Shown here one piece after another: positions 24,509-36,400 of a DNA stretch of 64,000 nucleotides. Origin of the DNA: Rotaria sordida. Its lineage: Eukaryota; Rotifera; Eurotatoria; Philodinida; Philodinidae. Where the stretch lies: the NCBI GenBank assembly GCA_905250125.1, contig CAJNOL010000083.1:228997-292996 (forward strand). Reading direction: 5' to 3'. The notes below the pieces were generated by a model. That model made no database searches and was not told where the DNA came from. It was given only the letters and a program-made list of their open reading frames with translations. The number at the start of each line of letters is the position of its first letter. Position 1 is the stretch's first letter. The position numbers and the translations under genes are program-made.

Positions 24509-25783
24509 TCTAAAATGATAATTATTTATTTTTGTTTTTTTTCATATTTTGAAATATCAAATGGACTGCCTAAGGAAAGCTATTGTTGCAATCATTATTA
24601 ACTAACTACCAAAACCTACGATTGATTATGTCATACTAGAGTAAACTATTATGTCAACAAATCTAAAGAAAGGTATTCTTCTTGATGAATTTCTTGCTAT
24701 AGACATGCACTTGAGTATTTGCATGAAAAAGAAAGTAATGCATGCGTTGAATTTATGAAAATCATACGAATGAGTATAGTTCGAAACGATCAATTGGAAT
24801 GAAATAACTACAGCTTTTTTTTTCATTGAAGATGAAATAATAAAATTTTAGCTTTTCAAGACATTTGAATCCAGTTAATTGTGTAAATTCTCTTTTAGTT
24901 CTACTGTATACAGTCATTTTGAGCATAGAGCTGGTTGTCGCTATAACAAATGGTGAGATTCAATGGAATATTATTATCGTTGGCTCACGATAACGATGGA
25001 CTAATAAATGTTGGTATGCGATGCTTGTAATATTTTCAGACATTAGAAAAAAACCTTCTCAGTGCAGCCTCTTTGGAGCTGATATGTGGAACTCATTTGT
25101 GTTCTTTAGCGTCTTTATATTCATACAAAATATGTCAAACGAAATGTCTCTAGTAGACTATAGTTGTTTTAACCAGGATGTCGAATAGAAATTTTTCCTT
25201 TTTTTTTTTACTGGAACTCTAATTCGCTCGATATTTTTATTTTTCGTATTGTTTTTGTTAATTTAACATTATTATTCTAACTATTGATTTCACTTGTAAA
25301 TAATCCTGTTGCACATATCTATTATATCTACAGAAGATTTCAATACATTATTATATATATTGATAAACTCAAACACTGATATTGAGTACTTTTCACAGTT
25401 ATAACTTGATCATATAACACCTGTAGCAAATCAATGCATGACTATCCATCATTCTTGACACGCTAAGATCTGTGATAGGAGGGAAGGGGAGGATAGACGA
25501 GGCTGTCTCTTCTATCTCTGATACTTTTAAGTATTTCCACATACATGAAGAAAACAGTTTGACTACAGTCATTACAGTATATATGAAATATCTTCTAGTA
25601 ATTCTCATTAATAATATTTAAGTTTCAGAATTTTCTAACAAAAAAATATTTTTTCCATATTTTTGATTTTGCTAATAAAAGACAAAATAGAATTTAAATA
25701 TACAGACATCAATTAATTTTTGTTTTTTGTCAGATAACAAAAAAAACAAAACAAAAAGAACAAACATAAGCAGAATAGAAATA
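24509..25783. other. Intergenic region, no gene seen
   Basis: About 1.3 kb between two minus-strand genes. Short frames only, no repeats recognised. It should contain the promoter of the uncharacterised gene. Confidence 0.6.
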
Positions 25784-26164
25784 TTAGACAGTCATAGGTA
25801 CAGCTGTTTGATTATCATTCGATATTGATGTTTCTTCATTTTGTATTTGTTGTTCATTATTATTTTCAGTTAAATTTAAACTCATTAATCTTTCAACTTC
25901 TTGTGGTGCTGTAGCAGCTTCACGATTTGTATGTATACGTTGTGAAACAGCATCAAGATCCGATGAAAATCGACTAATTGCATCACGAAGACGTTTTAAT
26001 TCTGTTGAATCAATTGGTGTTTTTTGTACTGTTGATGATGATGATGAACTTGATAAACGATTTGATAAATTTGGATCAACTAATTCCATTGTTAATTCAG
26101 CAATACGTTTAAATGAACTACCAGCTTCAAGAAGAATATCGGCTGCTTTTGATGACATCGACAT
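25784..26164 (-). CDS. BAP18 (C17orf49)-like small chromatin-complex protein
   Basis: Single-exon frame of 126 residues. The N-terminal block SKAADILLEAGSSFKRIAEL, continuing TMEL, resembles the start of BAP18 (AG..F.....ELTM.L pattern), and LKRLRDAISRFSSDLDAVSQ lines up with the BAP18 SANT-like helix (LRAAVKRFGDDLNHIS in memory). BAP18 is a reader subunit of NURF and MLL/COMPASS chromatin complexes. The rotifer-like protein is shorter than the human one, has a Ser run instead of the linker, lacks the tryptophan that starts the SANT domain, and has an acidic Asn/Gln-rich tail. The ATG at 26164 was chosen because the homology begins there; a longer upstream frame (to 26458) overlaps the PSMD7 start and looks non-coding. 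Assignment is tentative. Confidence 0.5.
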   Translation of the reverse strand: MSMSSKAADILLEAGSSFKRIAELTMELVDPNLSNRLSSSSSSSTVQKTPIDSTELKRLRDAISRFSSDLDAVSQRIHTNREAATAPQEVERLMSLNLTENNNEQQIQNEETSISNDNQTAVPMTV

Positions 26165-26427
26165 GATGTAAAAATTCCAAAAACAAAAGAAGAAAATTTT
26201 CAGAAATAAAAGAAAAAAAGAAAAGAATTTTAATACAAAGATAAATATTCGTATTTGTATAAAATATAATCCAATTGAAAAATTTAGCTGAATATTCGTC
26301 TGACATCTATCGATGTCTGTTTCTAAATAGAAATCAACAAATAGATGAATCAAATAAAAGCAACATATATATATATATATGAAGCGAGAGGTTTTTCTAT
26401 TTTGATCTGTAAATTGTAGATTACTAA
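26165..26427. promoter_or_regulatory. Shared 5' region (putative bidirectional promoter)
   Basis: Only 263 bp separate the start codons of the minus-strand BAP18-like gene and plus-strand PSMD7. A (TA)n tract lies at about 26366-26380 and a splice-acceptor-like attgtag ends 8 bases before the PSMD7 ATG. A single divergent promoter is the simplest reading. Confidence 0.5.
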
Positions 26428-28650
26428 ATGTCTCCTCCAGCAGCAACAACAACAACATCGAATAAATCGATCGGTGATGGACAAATTCCTAATGAAAATA
26501 ATTTATCAACAGATAAAAATCAATCTATAACAATATCTCCATTAAATAAAATTGAAAAAGTTGTTGTTCATCCACTTGTATTATTAAGTGTTGTTGATCA
26601 TTTTAATCGTATGGGAAAAATAGGAAATTCACAACGTGTTGTTGGAGTTTTACTTGGTTCATTAACAAATAAAATTCTTGATATTTCAAATAGTTTTGCT
26701 TGTAAGAAAGAAATTTTAATTTCATATTTTTTTATTTAAAAACAAAAATTCTTTTGTTTTTTTTTTAGTACCATTTGATGAAGAAGATAAAGAAAAAGAG
26801 GTTTGGTTTCTTGATCATGAATATCTTGAAATTATGTATACAATGTTTAGAAAAGTTAATGGTAAAATAAAACAAAAAAAGAAAAAAACTTTATTTTAAT
26901 TGAAATTTTTTAGCTCGTGAACGTATTGTTGGTTGGTATCATACAGGTCCAAAATTACATCGTAATGATATATCAATTAATGAATTAGTTCGAGAATATC
27001 AACCTGATTCAGTTCTTGTTATTGTTGATGCTAAACCAAAAGATTTAGGTTTACCAACGGAAGCTTATATTGCTGTAGAAGAAATTCATGATGTAAAAAA
27101 CATTTTTTTTTTGTTTTTTTGACAGATTAAAATATTATATTTCTTTTATTTAATTAAGGATGGAAGTCCAGCTTCAAAAACATTCGAACATTTACCATCA
27201 GAAATTGGTGCTGAAGAAGCTGAAGAAGTTGGAGTTGAACATCTTCTACGGTAGGTTAAATCAAATGAATTATCATTAAAACATAGCGTCAGTTAGAAAA
27301 TATTCATCTCGAAACTCTTGTAAAAACACGTGATCACCCAAAAAAAACGAACAGTACAAACTTTCGGAGTAAAACTTTTTTTTCGCTACAACTTCGAAAA
27401 AATTTCTTCTTGAAAATTAACGACAGCTTACAAATTACAATATATTATGCAATTCAAGATTAGTGTACTCACATGAATCATATCTGATTTGAGAAGATTG
27501 TGAGTGAATAAATAGATATGTTAGATAGAAAAATTAAAATTGATTAAATTTTTGAATATCTCTTCTGTATATCCAAGATCTTGTCAAGAGAAGAAGGCAA
27601 TTTTGTTGAATTAGTATCGTAAAACAAATACACCCGAAATTTGAAATGATGTTACCGAGCAATAAAATAATCGCTATCATCAAATAAAAGTCAAAACGAT
27701 ATTCAAACAGTTACTTCATATGAAACTATATGCTGATCTAGACATTTTGTTGAATAAGTGATTCAAAAAGAAAATCAGAAAATATTGTGAGCTGGCTACT
27801 CTCATTTTAAAAACTGATAAAACCAACAGTGGAAGTTTTTTGGCCGGTCATGACTATCAATAGCTGCTCTCGTATGATTTCCAAGAACTCTTCGTTTCGC
27901 AAAATAATTTTACATAAATTTATTATTGATCAACTCATTTCAATGAATTTATAGTCAAAGATGTGAATAATAATACAATGGATTGAATCCTTAAATGAGA
28001 CAAAATATTACGTATGATATCGAAGTGTGATTAGATCATACAAAATTAATTTCGATAAGTATTTTCACAAATAGACATCTAACAATAAGATATTCCAATT
28101 GAATTCTTTTCGCTCAATCGCGAAACTAGATAAAATATTAGAAAAAAAAACAAATACAGTTTTTCTTTTTAAAATAATTTTGCTATCAATATTTAATTTT
28201 AGTGATATTCGTAATGCTACTGTTGGTACACTTAGTCAACGTATAACAAATCAATTAATGGGTCTTAAAGGTTTAACAAAAAGTTTATATGATATACGTG
28301 CTTATCTTGATAAATTATTAACAAATAAATTACCATTAAATCATCAAATTTTATCACATATACAAGATATATTTAATTTATTACCAGATGTAACACAACA
28401 AGATTTAATAAAATCAATTTATGTTAAAACAAATGATGAAATGTTACTTGTTTATTTATCATCATTAATTCGTTCAATAATTGCATTACATAATTTAATT
28501 ATGAATAAAATTCAAAATTCTGATGCTGAAAAAGCTGATAATACAACAACAAATATAAATTCAACAACAACAACAACAACACCAAGTGTTGATAAAAAAA
28601 CAGAAAAAGGAAGTGGTGATAAATCAACAACTGGTAACAATTCTAGTTAA
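26428..28650 (+). CDS. PSMD7: 26S proteasome non-ATPase regulatory subunit 7 (Rpn8)
   Basis: Scaffold subunit of the proteasome lid, partner of Rpn11. Five exons: 26428-26701, 26769-26861, 26914-27092, 27159-27250, 28203-28650; 361 residues. After a poorly conserved Thr/Asn-rich N-terminal extension of about 47 residues, the MPN domain starts at [20 protein letters not shown] and runs through [45 protein letters not shown] and [19 protein letters not shown]. As in all Rpn8 proteins the JAMM metal-binding residues are absent, so it is non-catalytic. The C-terminal half ([53 protein letters not shown]) matches the family closely. The tail is Thr/Ser-rich rather than the Lys/Glu-rich tail of mammals. 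Intron 4 is 952 nt with no recognised element. First gene of a possible operon with SMPD2 and the ABC transporter. Confidence 0.97.
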
Positions 28651-28887
28651 AAAAAAAACAACAACATTTATTATTATTATTTTTTTTCTTGTTGTTCTTT
28701 TATGTTTGTCCATTTTTTTTTTTTGATTTCAATAAATCGAGCTCAAAAGAGTCATAAAGTACATATTTGAAGGTTATGTAATTTACGAGCATAATAAGAA
28801 AAATCAGTCAACCATAAAAAAAATCTGTTTGTTTCGTTTTTCATATTTTAGAAAAAAAAAAGAAGCCAACAAGAAAGAATACTAAAT

Positions 28888-31800
28888 ATGCAATTACGTA
28901 TTCTTACACTTAATATTTGGGGTGTTCATTATGTTTCGAAATTGATTCATCAACGTATTCAAGCATTAATTGAACATTTAATAAATCCTGATACGAATTA
29001 TGATATTGTTGGATTACAAGAAGTAAAAAAAGAATCTGAAATTAAGAAATTGAATTTATTTTTCTTATTATATATAGGTTTGGAGTAAAGTAGATTATAT
29101 TTATTTACGTGATCAATTAAAATCTATATATCCATATAGTTATTATTTTTTAAGTGGTCTTGTTGGTTCAGGATGTTGTCTTTTTTCAAAATATCCAATT
29201 ATTGGTGCTTATGAACATCGTTATACATTAAATGGTATGTACAGTTCTAGATAAAAGTATCTCCCTCTTGCCAAAAAGTACTACTGTTGTTTATAATATT
29301 GAACTAATATTTTGAGAATATGCGTGCGGTAATAAATTCTGATCGCAAGGATTAACTTGTTCTTCATTGATTCACATGTACTGAAGTTATGGCTCAGATA
29401 TCAATCATCCTCTTGTGATCATCAGATCTTAGTCATGTTAGCACAAATATTTTCGTCAAAATTTTTCATTCGAAAGATCACTATCGGAACTATGTCTCGT
29501 CTGAATTTCGTTAGAAATCATTTTAAAATAACTGAAATATTGTCTTCTTTAGCGCTATGACATGGCATTACTATTTCAAGGCATGTTAATTACCAAGCTG
29601 TTGACTATGCGCCATAAGCTTTGATAATATATGAGATTGCCTTTACCACTAAAAAAACAAACAGTAACAGTTTGTGAAATAACAAATGGAAACCTTTTGA
29701 GTGCATATTTCCGGTGAATATGCTTTTTCACAAGGAAAAACAAAGTGTGAATCATAACTTCAATACCTATGAATCGATGGAGGGCAGGTTAGTCCTTTGC
29801 GAAGAGTGTTTATTGTTGCATGCACTCAAAATATCAGTACACCTATTCCCTCTTTGGAATATCATAAAATATATAAAGACATATTGAGTATGCTATTTTC
29901 TTGTTCTTTTTTTCATTCGAAGCTATTAATTAAAATTTAAGTGTATTTTGATATCTTATAGCTTTATTCATTTTTTTGTTTAATTTTAGATCGTGAAAGA
30001 TGATCATCTCACGATTTCCTTTTTCTAAAAAAAGAAAGAAAGATCACAGGAAATAATCTATACTGCAATTATCTTTTGAATTATTTCGAAAAAGTGACAT
30101 CGTTTATATTGAATTATCTATTATTGATTAAATTTCGTTTCCTATATGTATATATATATATATGTCAAGAGTGTATTGCAATTATGCTTAATAAATTTTC
30201 TAGTCAATCCATTATTAATCGAAAATTCAAATAGCTTTTAATGACCAACGAGAAAAACAAATCTCATCTCCTAGACGATCACTTTATTAAAATAAGAGAA
30301 CAAAATATTTGGTCAGTAAATTAAATCAAAGGATTAAATTGTGTGATTCACTTTCTTTTTCTTCTTTTCTTGTATCATACAGTGCAGATGTTATGTACGA
30401 CATAGATATAGATATTATTTTGTTTCTACTCTTTCCTCCGACTTCAACTTAGAGCCCACGAGTAAGAAAGATGGACGTGATACAAGTTGCTCGATATGAA
30501 AGTGATGCATCATATGAAGAGATGATGGAAGGAAATGACGAAATCAATGAAAATGCAAGGCTTCGCCAAAAAAAGAAATCCAAACGCTGGGCAGATGAAA
30601 TAGAAGCATCAATTGGAAATAAATGGTCAAGATATTCTACGAATTATACAGAAAATTGAAGAACAGTTTCTTACAGATGCAACTATTGTATTGCATCGTG
30701 GTTGACTGTTTTTGAATTCTAAGCATGTACAACAAAGAAAACTGAGAACTTAGAATTCGAAAATAGTTAATCATGATGCAGCACACTAGGTGCGATAAAG
30801 CCAAGCATTGTGGACCTTAATATAGAGCAAGTATTTGAGAGTGTGGGTGTGAATAAAATGAAAACTTATTCAAACCCATATCTATATCCTGTTTTATACC
30901 AATAAAAAAATTCTGCTTTTAAAATCTATATTTGTAATTAGACAAATTTGAATAATTTACTGCTGATTATATATAATAAACTGATCACTTTGTAATTAAA
31001 TGCTGATAATTCAAGTACTGATAATTTAAATTATAGCTTTAAAATAATATACAATCTCGATGAATTTGGTTTTTTTTATATTTCAAAATTTATTTTAGGT
31101 TTTCCACATAAAATTCAACATGGTGATTGGTTTTGTGGTAAATTAATTGGTCTATGTAAAATTCTTGTTAATGGATATGTTATTAATGTATACAATACAC
31201 ATTTACATGCTAATTATCATCATGTTATACCAAAAGATATTTATTTAGGACATCGAATATGTCAAGCATATGAATTAATACAATTTATTGAAAGTACATC
31301 ATCCGCTGATACAACTCATTTAACAATACTTTTAGGTGATCTTAATTTAACAAATGATGATTTAGGTTTTAAACTTATTAACGGTATTCTTCAATTAAAT
31401 GATTCATTTCTTCAACGTATTAATAAAGTAAATAAAGAAAAAAAAAATTTTATATAAATATAAATATTTATTTTCTAGGATATTTTTGATCCAACTGTTG
31501 GTAACGATGGTCAAACATGTGATTTACTTGATAATCCATATATTCATCCACATCCATATCAAGGTCAAGGTGAACGTATTGATTATATTCTTTATCGAGC
31601 ACGAAATGGTTAGTTATGATTTTTCAATTCTAAATGCAGTGCGAAATACATCAATTATGTAATCAGTCGCGTACGCGTTCGGTCTTCATACTTTGCGTGC
31701 TTTTCTGCTGTAACAAAATCTGTACTTCGTGTCACGACGGTTGAGTTGCTAGAAAATTGTTCGAACTTTATTATAGACAGATCGAAGTCTAGAGATAATA

Positions 31801-33373
31801 CAAACATTCTTCAATCTTCAGTAAGTTTCACAAAACGGCGATTTGGCCTTCATCTTTTACTTGAGATAATCAAAAGTGGTGAGCTAATCTCTAGCCAACT
31901 GTTGTAAGCAGGAGCTATAGTGAAAACCTTCGACAGGACACGATCGACTCTATGTGAAACTGTTTACCATTCTCATGTTCATTCAAACTCTATGGCCGAA
32001 ATTTGAGATCATTTCGCACCAAATTTATACAGTGCTTGGCGAGTTTTCGTTTTTACTTCATAGACGTGCGCTTCTAAAGTTATTGTTTTCGGTCGCGATG
32101 ATCTTGAAAATGCAAAGACCGAATCTATACCATTCGTTTTCCAGTAGCATAAAACTTGAAACTTGAATTCAATTGAGGTCCTATAACGCTACAAATATTC
32201 CGAAATGCTACAGGTATTATCTGGAATGCTACAGATGTTATCTGGAGTGCTACAGGTACTACCTGGAATCATACAGGTATTATCTGGAACGATACAGGAA
32301 GCACCTGAGATGTTTGAGTGATAACGGCAAGGTAACATGTGTAAGCGAACGGGTTGCATGGTTAAATAACTTCGGAAAAGATATAGCTAACATGGCCCAA
32401 ACACGACACACTTCGATTGCTATGTACACGGAGATGCGTATGGGTCGTGGCTCTTTGAAGGCCACTTCACCTTTATAGAATTATTGAATAGTTGAATTTA
32501 ACTTTCAGGTTTAATATGTATGCTAAACGTTGAAACTTGAAACTTCAATTGAATTCAAGTTTCAAGTTTAGCATATATGTTGTTTTCCAATCTTTAACAT
32601 AACGTTACATTTTCTTAGGTAAAGTTACCCGAGAAAAAAACAAATTTTTGTCTACTTTATTGTTTTTCAAGTTTCGACTGTATGAAAATGGTAACAACAA
32701 CAAATCTTGGTTCATACTTGTTTTTACTCATATCTAAGACAACTATGAATACAACTGATAATAAATAATGAATCAGAGTAATTTATGAGATATCGATTTT
32801 TTCCACAATCGAGATTCATAGTTTCGCATTGCATTTCTCGGTTGAGAAAAAACTCGAATGTTATCTAATTCTATTTTATTTTTTGAAATTCTAGATAATG
32901 TTAAATGTATTGAAGCTTATCCAACATTACATAAAGTTCCAAATAATCCTAATGGACTTTATTATTCGGATCATTTAGCTGTTTATGCTTTATTTGAAAT
33001 AGATGAAAACATTCCAGAAAAAAAGCCAATACCACTTGATGATATTGATATAATGGATGATGAAACACGAAATAATCTTCGTTCAGCTTGTATTATTGTT
33101 GAAGAATCAATTCAACGTATACAACGTGATCGAATATTTTTTGCTCTTGGAGTATTTATACTTATTTTTATATTATTTTCATTTAATAATAATTCATTAT
33201 TAAATGGTTATTTATTAACAATATTTATTATTTTAAAAAATCTTTTTTGTCTTATTGGTATATCAATTTCTATTTGGTTTATAGGTTTAGGTAAACCTGT
33301 TGAACGTAATGGGTTAAGTTCGATACTAAATGCCATGCATCTACGTTTACGTGTATCGCAATTTTTTCATTAA
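28888..33373 (+). CDS. SMPD2: Neutral sphingomyelinase (SMPD2-like)
   Basis: Mg2+-dependent phospholipase C-type enzyme that hydrolyses sphingomyelin (and lyso-PAF-type lipids) to ceramide and phosphocholine. Five exons: 28888-29022, 29078-29234, 31099-31427, 31479-31608, 32895-33373; 409 residues. DNase I-like fold motifs appear in order: LRILTLNIWGV, GLQEVWS (metal-binding Glu), GSGCCLFSKYPI, HGDWF, YNTHLHA, LLGDLNL, GERIDYILY and the catalytic YYSDHLAVYA. Two hydrophobic segments near the C-terminus (about residues 325-385) match the two membrane spans of SMPD2. The start lies 238 bp after the PSMD7 stop and 36 bases after a tattttag acceptor-like site. Introns 2 (1,864 nt) and 4 (1,286 nt) are unusually long; they hold a retroelement-like fragment and a minisatellite-bearing inverted-repeat unit. 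Confidence 0.93.
30471..30659 (+). mobile_element. Possible non-LTR retrotransposon C-terminal fragment in SMPD2 intron 2
   Basis: A 62-codon open frame contains RLRQKKKSKRWADEIEASIG, resembling the basic RPKKRW-type tail that follows the reverse transcriptase in many non-LTR elements. No RT motifs lie upstream and the frame is isolated in an intron, so at most this is a relic. Confidence 0.3.
32152..32569. repeat. Inverted-repeat-bounded unit with 21-nt minisatellite, SMPD2 intron 4
   Basis: A 26-nt inverted repeat (core acttgaaacttgaattcaat at 32152-32177, complement at 32544-32569) bounds about 420 bp. Within it, 32185-32309 is a 21-nt tandem repeat of about six copies (consensus aatgctacaggtattatctg plus g), which is why an open frame with CYRYYLE heptads runs through it. 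The right boundary is part of a near-palindrome at 32521-32572. Confidence 0.65.
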
Positions 33374-33430
33374 TAATCTTTTTTTTTTCTATTTAATTTC
33401 TTAAAATAATAATAATAATAATAGAGCGTT

Positions 33431-33440
33431 GTTTTTTTAG
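33431..33440 (+). promoter_or_regulatory. 3' splice site abutting the ABC transporter ATG, 57 bp after the SMPD2 stop
   Basis: gtttttttag directly precedes the ATG at 33441, in a 67-bp intercistronic gap that also holds an (ATA)n run. With so little room for a promoter, a trans-splicing acceptor is the likely function. Confidence 0.6.
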
Positions 33441-36400
33441 ATGGAAATAACTCGTAGAATATATTTTATTGTCTTGGGACTTATATTAACAATGTTAATT
33501 GATTTATATTTAAGTTCATCAAAAAATGTACTTATTTTCTTAGCATTTATTCGCATACTAGGAATATTTATTGCATTTTTTTATCGAATTATTTATGATA
33601 ACTATGATAAAAATATTGATTATAATACAACAAAAACATTTTGGAGTCCATTTAAAAATATATTTGTCATTATTGCAGCTATAGAACAAGCATTTATTAT
33701 GTATTATATAAAATTTTCATATGATCTTCAATCAATATTATATATAATTGAACAAGTATCAATGCCACTTTTTGTTTATCTATGGATTCGACGTATAGAA
33801 AAAGAAGATTTTAGTGTTTTACAATATATTTGGTTTGAGGTATTTGATTCGACAAATGATCGTGGTTAGTATTGTATTTTTTTGAAAATTCTTTGTATAA
33901 GTTTTTATCAAGGGAAAATGTTAAATACCTAATGTGCCTTTTTTGTTTTACAGCTTAATCTAAAATAAAACTAACATCGATCATTTAAATGTAAGTGTTA
34001 TTAGATGAATGTGCATATGCATGAATAAAATTTTTTATTTTTATTTTAAATTGTGATAATGATATGAATTATTTTCATATGTTTTAAAAGAGAAATGAAA
34101 ATCAAAGGAATTTATAAAGTTAGAAAGAGTACGATAAAAAAAAAACGTAAAGAAAATTATCCTTATGTTTTAAGAAATAGAAATAAAGTTTTACAAATAC
34201 AGAAGCTAGAATAAGGAAGAAAGGATATTATTTTTGAACGAAGTTTTTTAGTTGATAAAATCACTTTTGAATTGAGACTATGTGCATCATATAGATTTTA
34301 TTGAGCTATGAATAATATGAGAAAAATTCGAATACTCAGTTAATTGCTACGGATATAAAGTACTTTTTTAAGATAAATATCGTGGTTCTCCTCAGGGACA
34401 CCAGAAAAATTGATTTTAGAATTCCGAATTGAAACTTTACAGAGAGACAGACCTTAATGAAGATAGTTTATTGAGAAAGTTTCAGATCTTTTCATCGCGC
34501 CTATCCTAAGATACGACGATAGTAAAAGCACTCCTTTCATATCGTCCATGAACACAGTGAAATTTGATTTCATGATATGAGCAAATCACAATATCTGAAA
34601 GTTTCATAATAAATTATTTTCATTAAGACCTACTTCTGTGCAAAGTTTGAAGCTGAAATTCTAAAACCAGTTTGTTTTAGTGTTCCTGAGGGGAACCACG
34701 CCATTCATTTTTTAAAAAATCGTATGTCCACAGCAGTTAACTAAGAGTTCGAATTCTTCTAAGATTGTTCAAGGAGTCAGGATGGTCGTAAGAGTATTTT
34801 ATGGAGATGGAACGAATAGTCGCTGCACACCGTAATCGAGAAAATACTATTATCAGTGAAATAACACTTCTCAGTCTTTTAATCAGAGATTTAATAACAA
34901 TTTGACATTTGTCACGAACTCTGTACTAATTCAAATAAGATAAAAAAAAGAGTTTAAATATTTACTAGATTTCGTTTCGACATATTGTAAAATAAATTTT
35001 TTCGAACTTGATGGAAAATAAAATTATCGAAATCGAATAACATAGTTGTATAGACATTATGAAAATGTGAATGTAAGATATGAGAAAGAGAGACAAGAAA
35101 TTAATTTTCATTTGTTGGCGAAAAGATCTTGAAGATACTATCCTTTCAATTGAGAATATATGTTTTATCTTATGCTAAAAATAAAAATCCTTCTATTTTA
35201 ATATCTGATTAGATTCAATTTGAGGCTGCTACAATGTATAATTTATAACTACTCAATCGAAGTATTGATCAATTGCTTTCTTTGAAGAAAGAATTTTATT
35301 TTTTGTTTACATTTTTATTGAAATAAAAGATTGCATGCTTTAAACAATATGTATATATATATATATATATATGAAGTTCAATATTCTTTTCAAGATGATA
35401 AACTCAAAAATTTAATTAACTATTGTATGTTGTTTTTGTATAGATCTTCAATCAAAACGTAAAGATGAACTTCTTGTACTTAAACGTCTTTTTCGATATA
35501 GTCTATCTGATTGGAAAATAATTACATTTGGAACAATATTTTTATTAGGCGCAGCTTTATGCACGTATACTATTCAATATTTATTTATTTGATAAAAAAA
35601 ACCAACTGATGTTCTTATTTTTTTTAGCTGAAGTTTTCGTACCATTATATACCGGAAGACTTTTATCAAGTGTTGCATTTAAAGAAGCATGGTCACAATT
35701 TCAATATAATTTAATTATGTTTATTGTAGTAAATTTTGCTGGGTATAAATAAAAATCTAATAAATAGATTAAAAAAAAATCAAGAATTCTTTTTTTTTTG
35801 TTTTATATTTCAGTGGTTTTCTTGGTGGATTTCGTATGGGAATTTTTTCTCTATGTATTTCACGTCTTAGTATACGTTTACGAACAAAATTATTTCAATC
35901 ATATTTACAACAAGAAATTGGTTTTTTTGATACACATGAAAGTGGAAAATTACTTTCACGTCTTAATCATGATACACAAGTAATGAGTTCAACAGTTGCT
36001 AATAATATAGCACAATGTATTGGTGCATTTGTTAGATTTAGTAAGTTTAAAATAGAAAAAATTAAATTAAATTATTTATTTTTTCTTTTTTTTTTCTTTC
36101 TCTAGTTGGTACATTAATCATGATGATTAAATTAAGTCTTCATTTAACAATAGCTTGTCTTATTGGTGCTCCTCTTATATTAATTGTTGCTAAAATAAGT
36201 GGTAATGCACATAGACGTATATCAGAAAAAGTTCAAGATTTATCAGCTGAAGCATTTGAAATAGCTGAAGAAACAATTCAAACAATACGAACAGTTCGAA
36301 GTTTTGGAAATGAAAATGAAGAATTAAAAAGATTTGAAAATACTCTTCAACAATCATATCAAGTTTCATGGATACAAGCTATTTTAACTTCAGCACAAAA

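Noticed and set aside
26165..26458. Upstream N-terminal extension of the BAP18-like frame
   Set aside because: It is Phe/Ile/Leu-rich translation of AT-rich DNA overlapping the PSMD7 start; similarity begins only at the internal methionine.
32173..32478. 101-codon open frame with CYRYYLE heptads
   Set aside because: Generated by a 21-nt minisatellite inside an SMPD2 intron; no start context or similarity.
35561..35627. Frameshift or pseudogenisation of ABCB9 at the exon 2/3 junction
   Set aside because: A GC-AG intron restores the frame, fits the conserved family motif, and the entire coding sum becomes divisible by three; all catalytic motifs downstream are intact.
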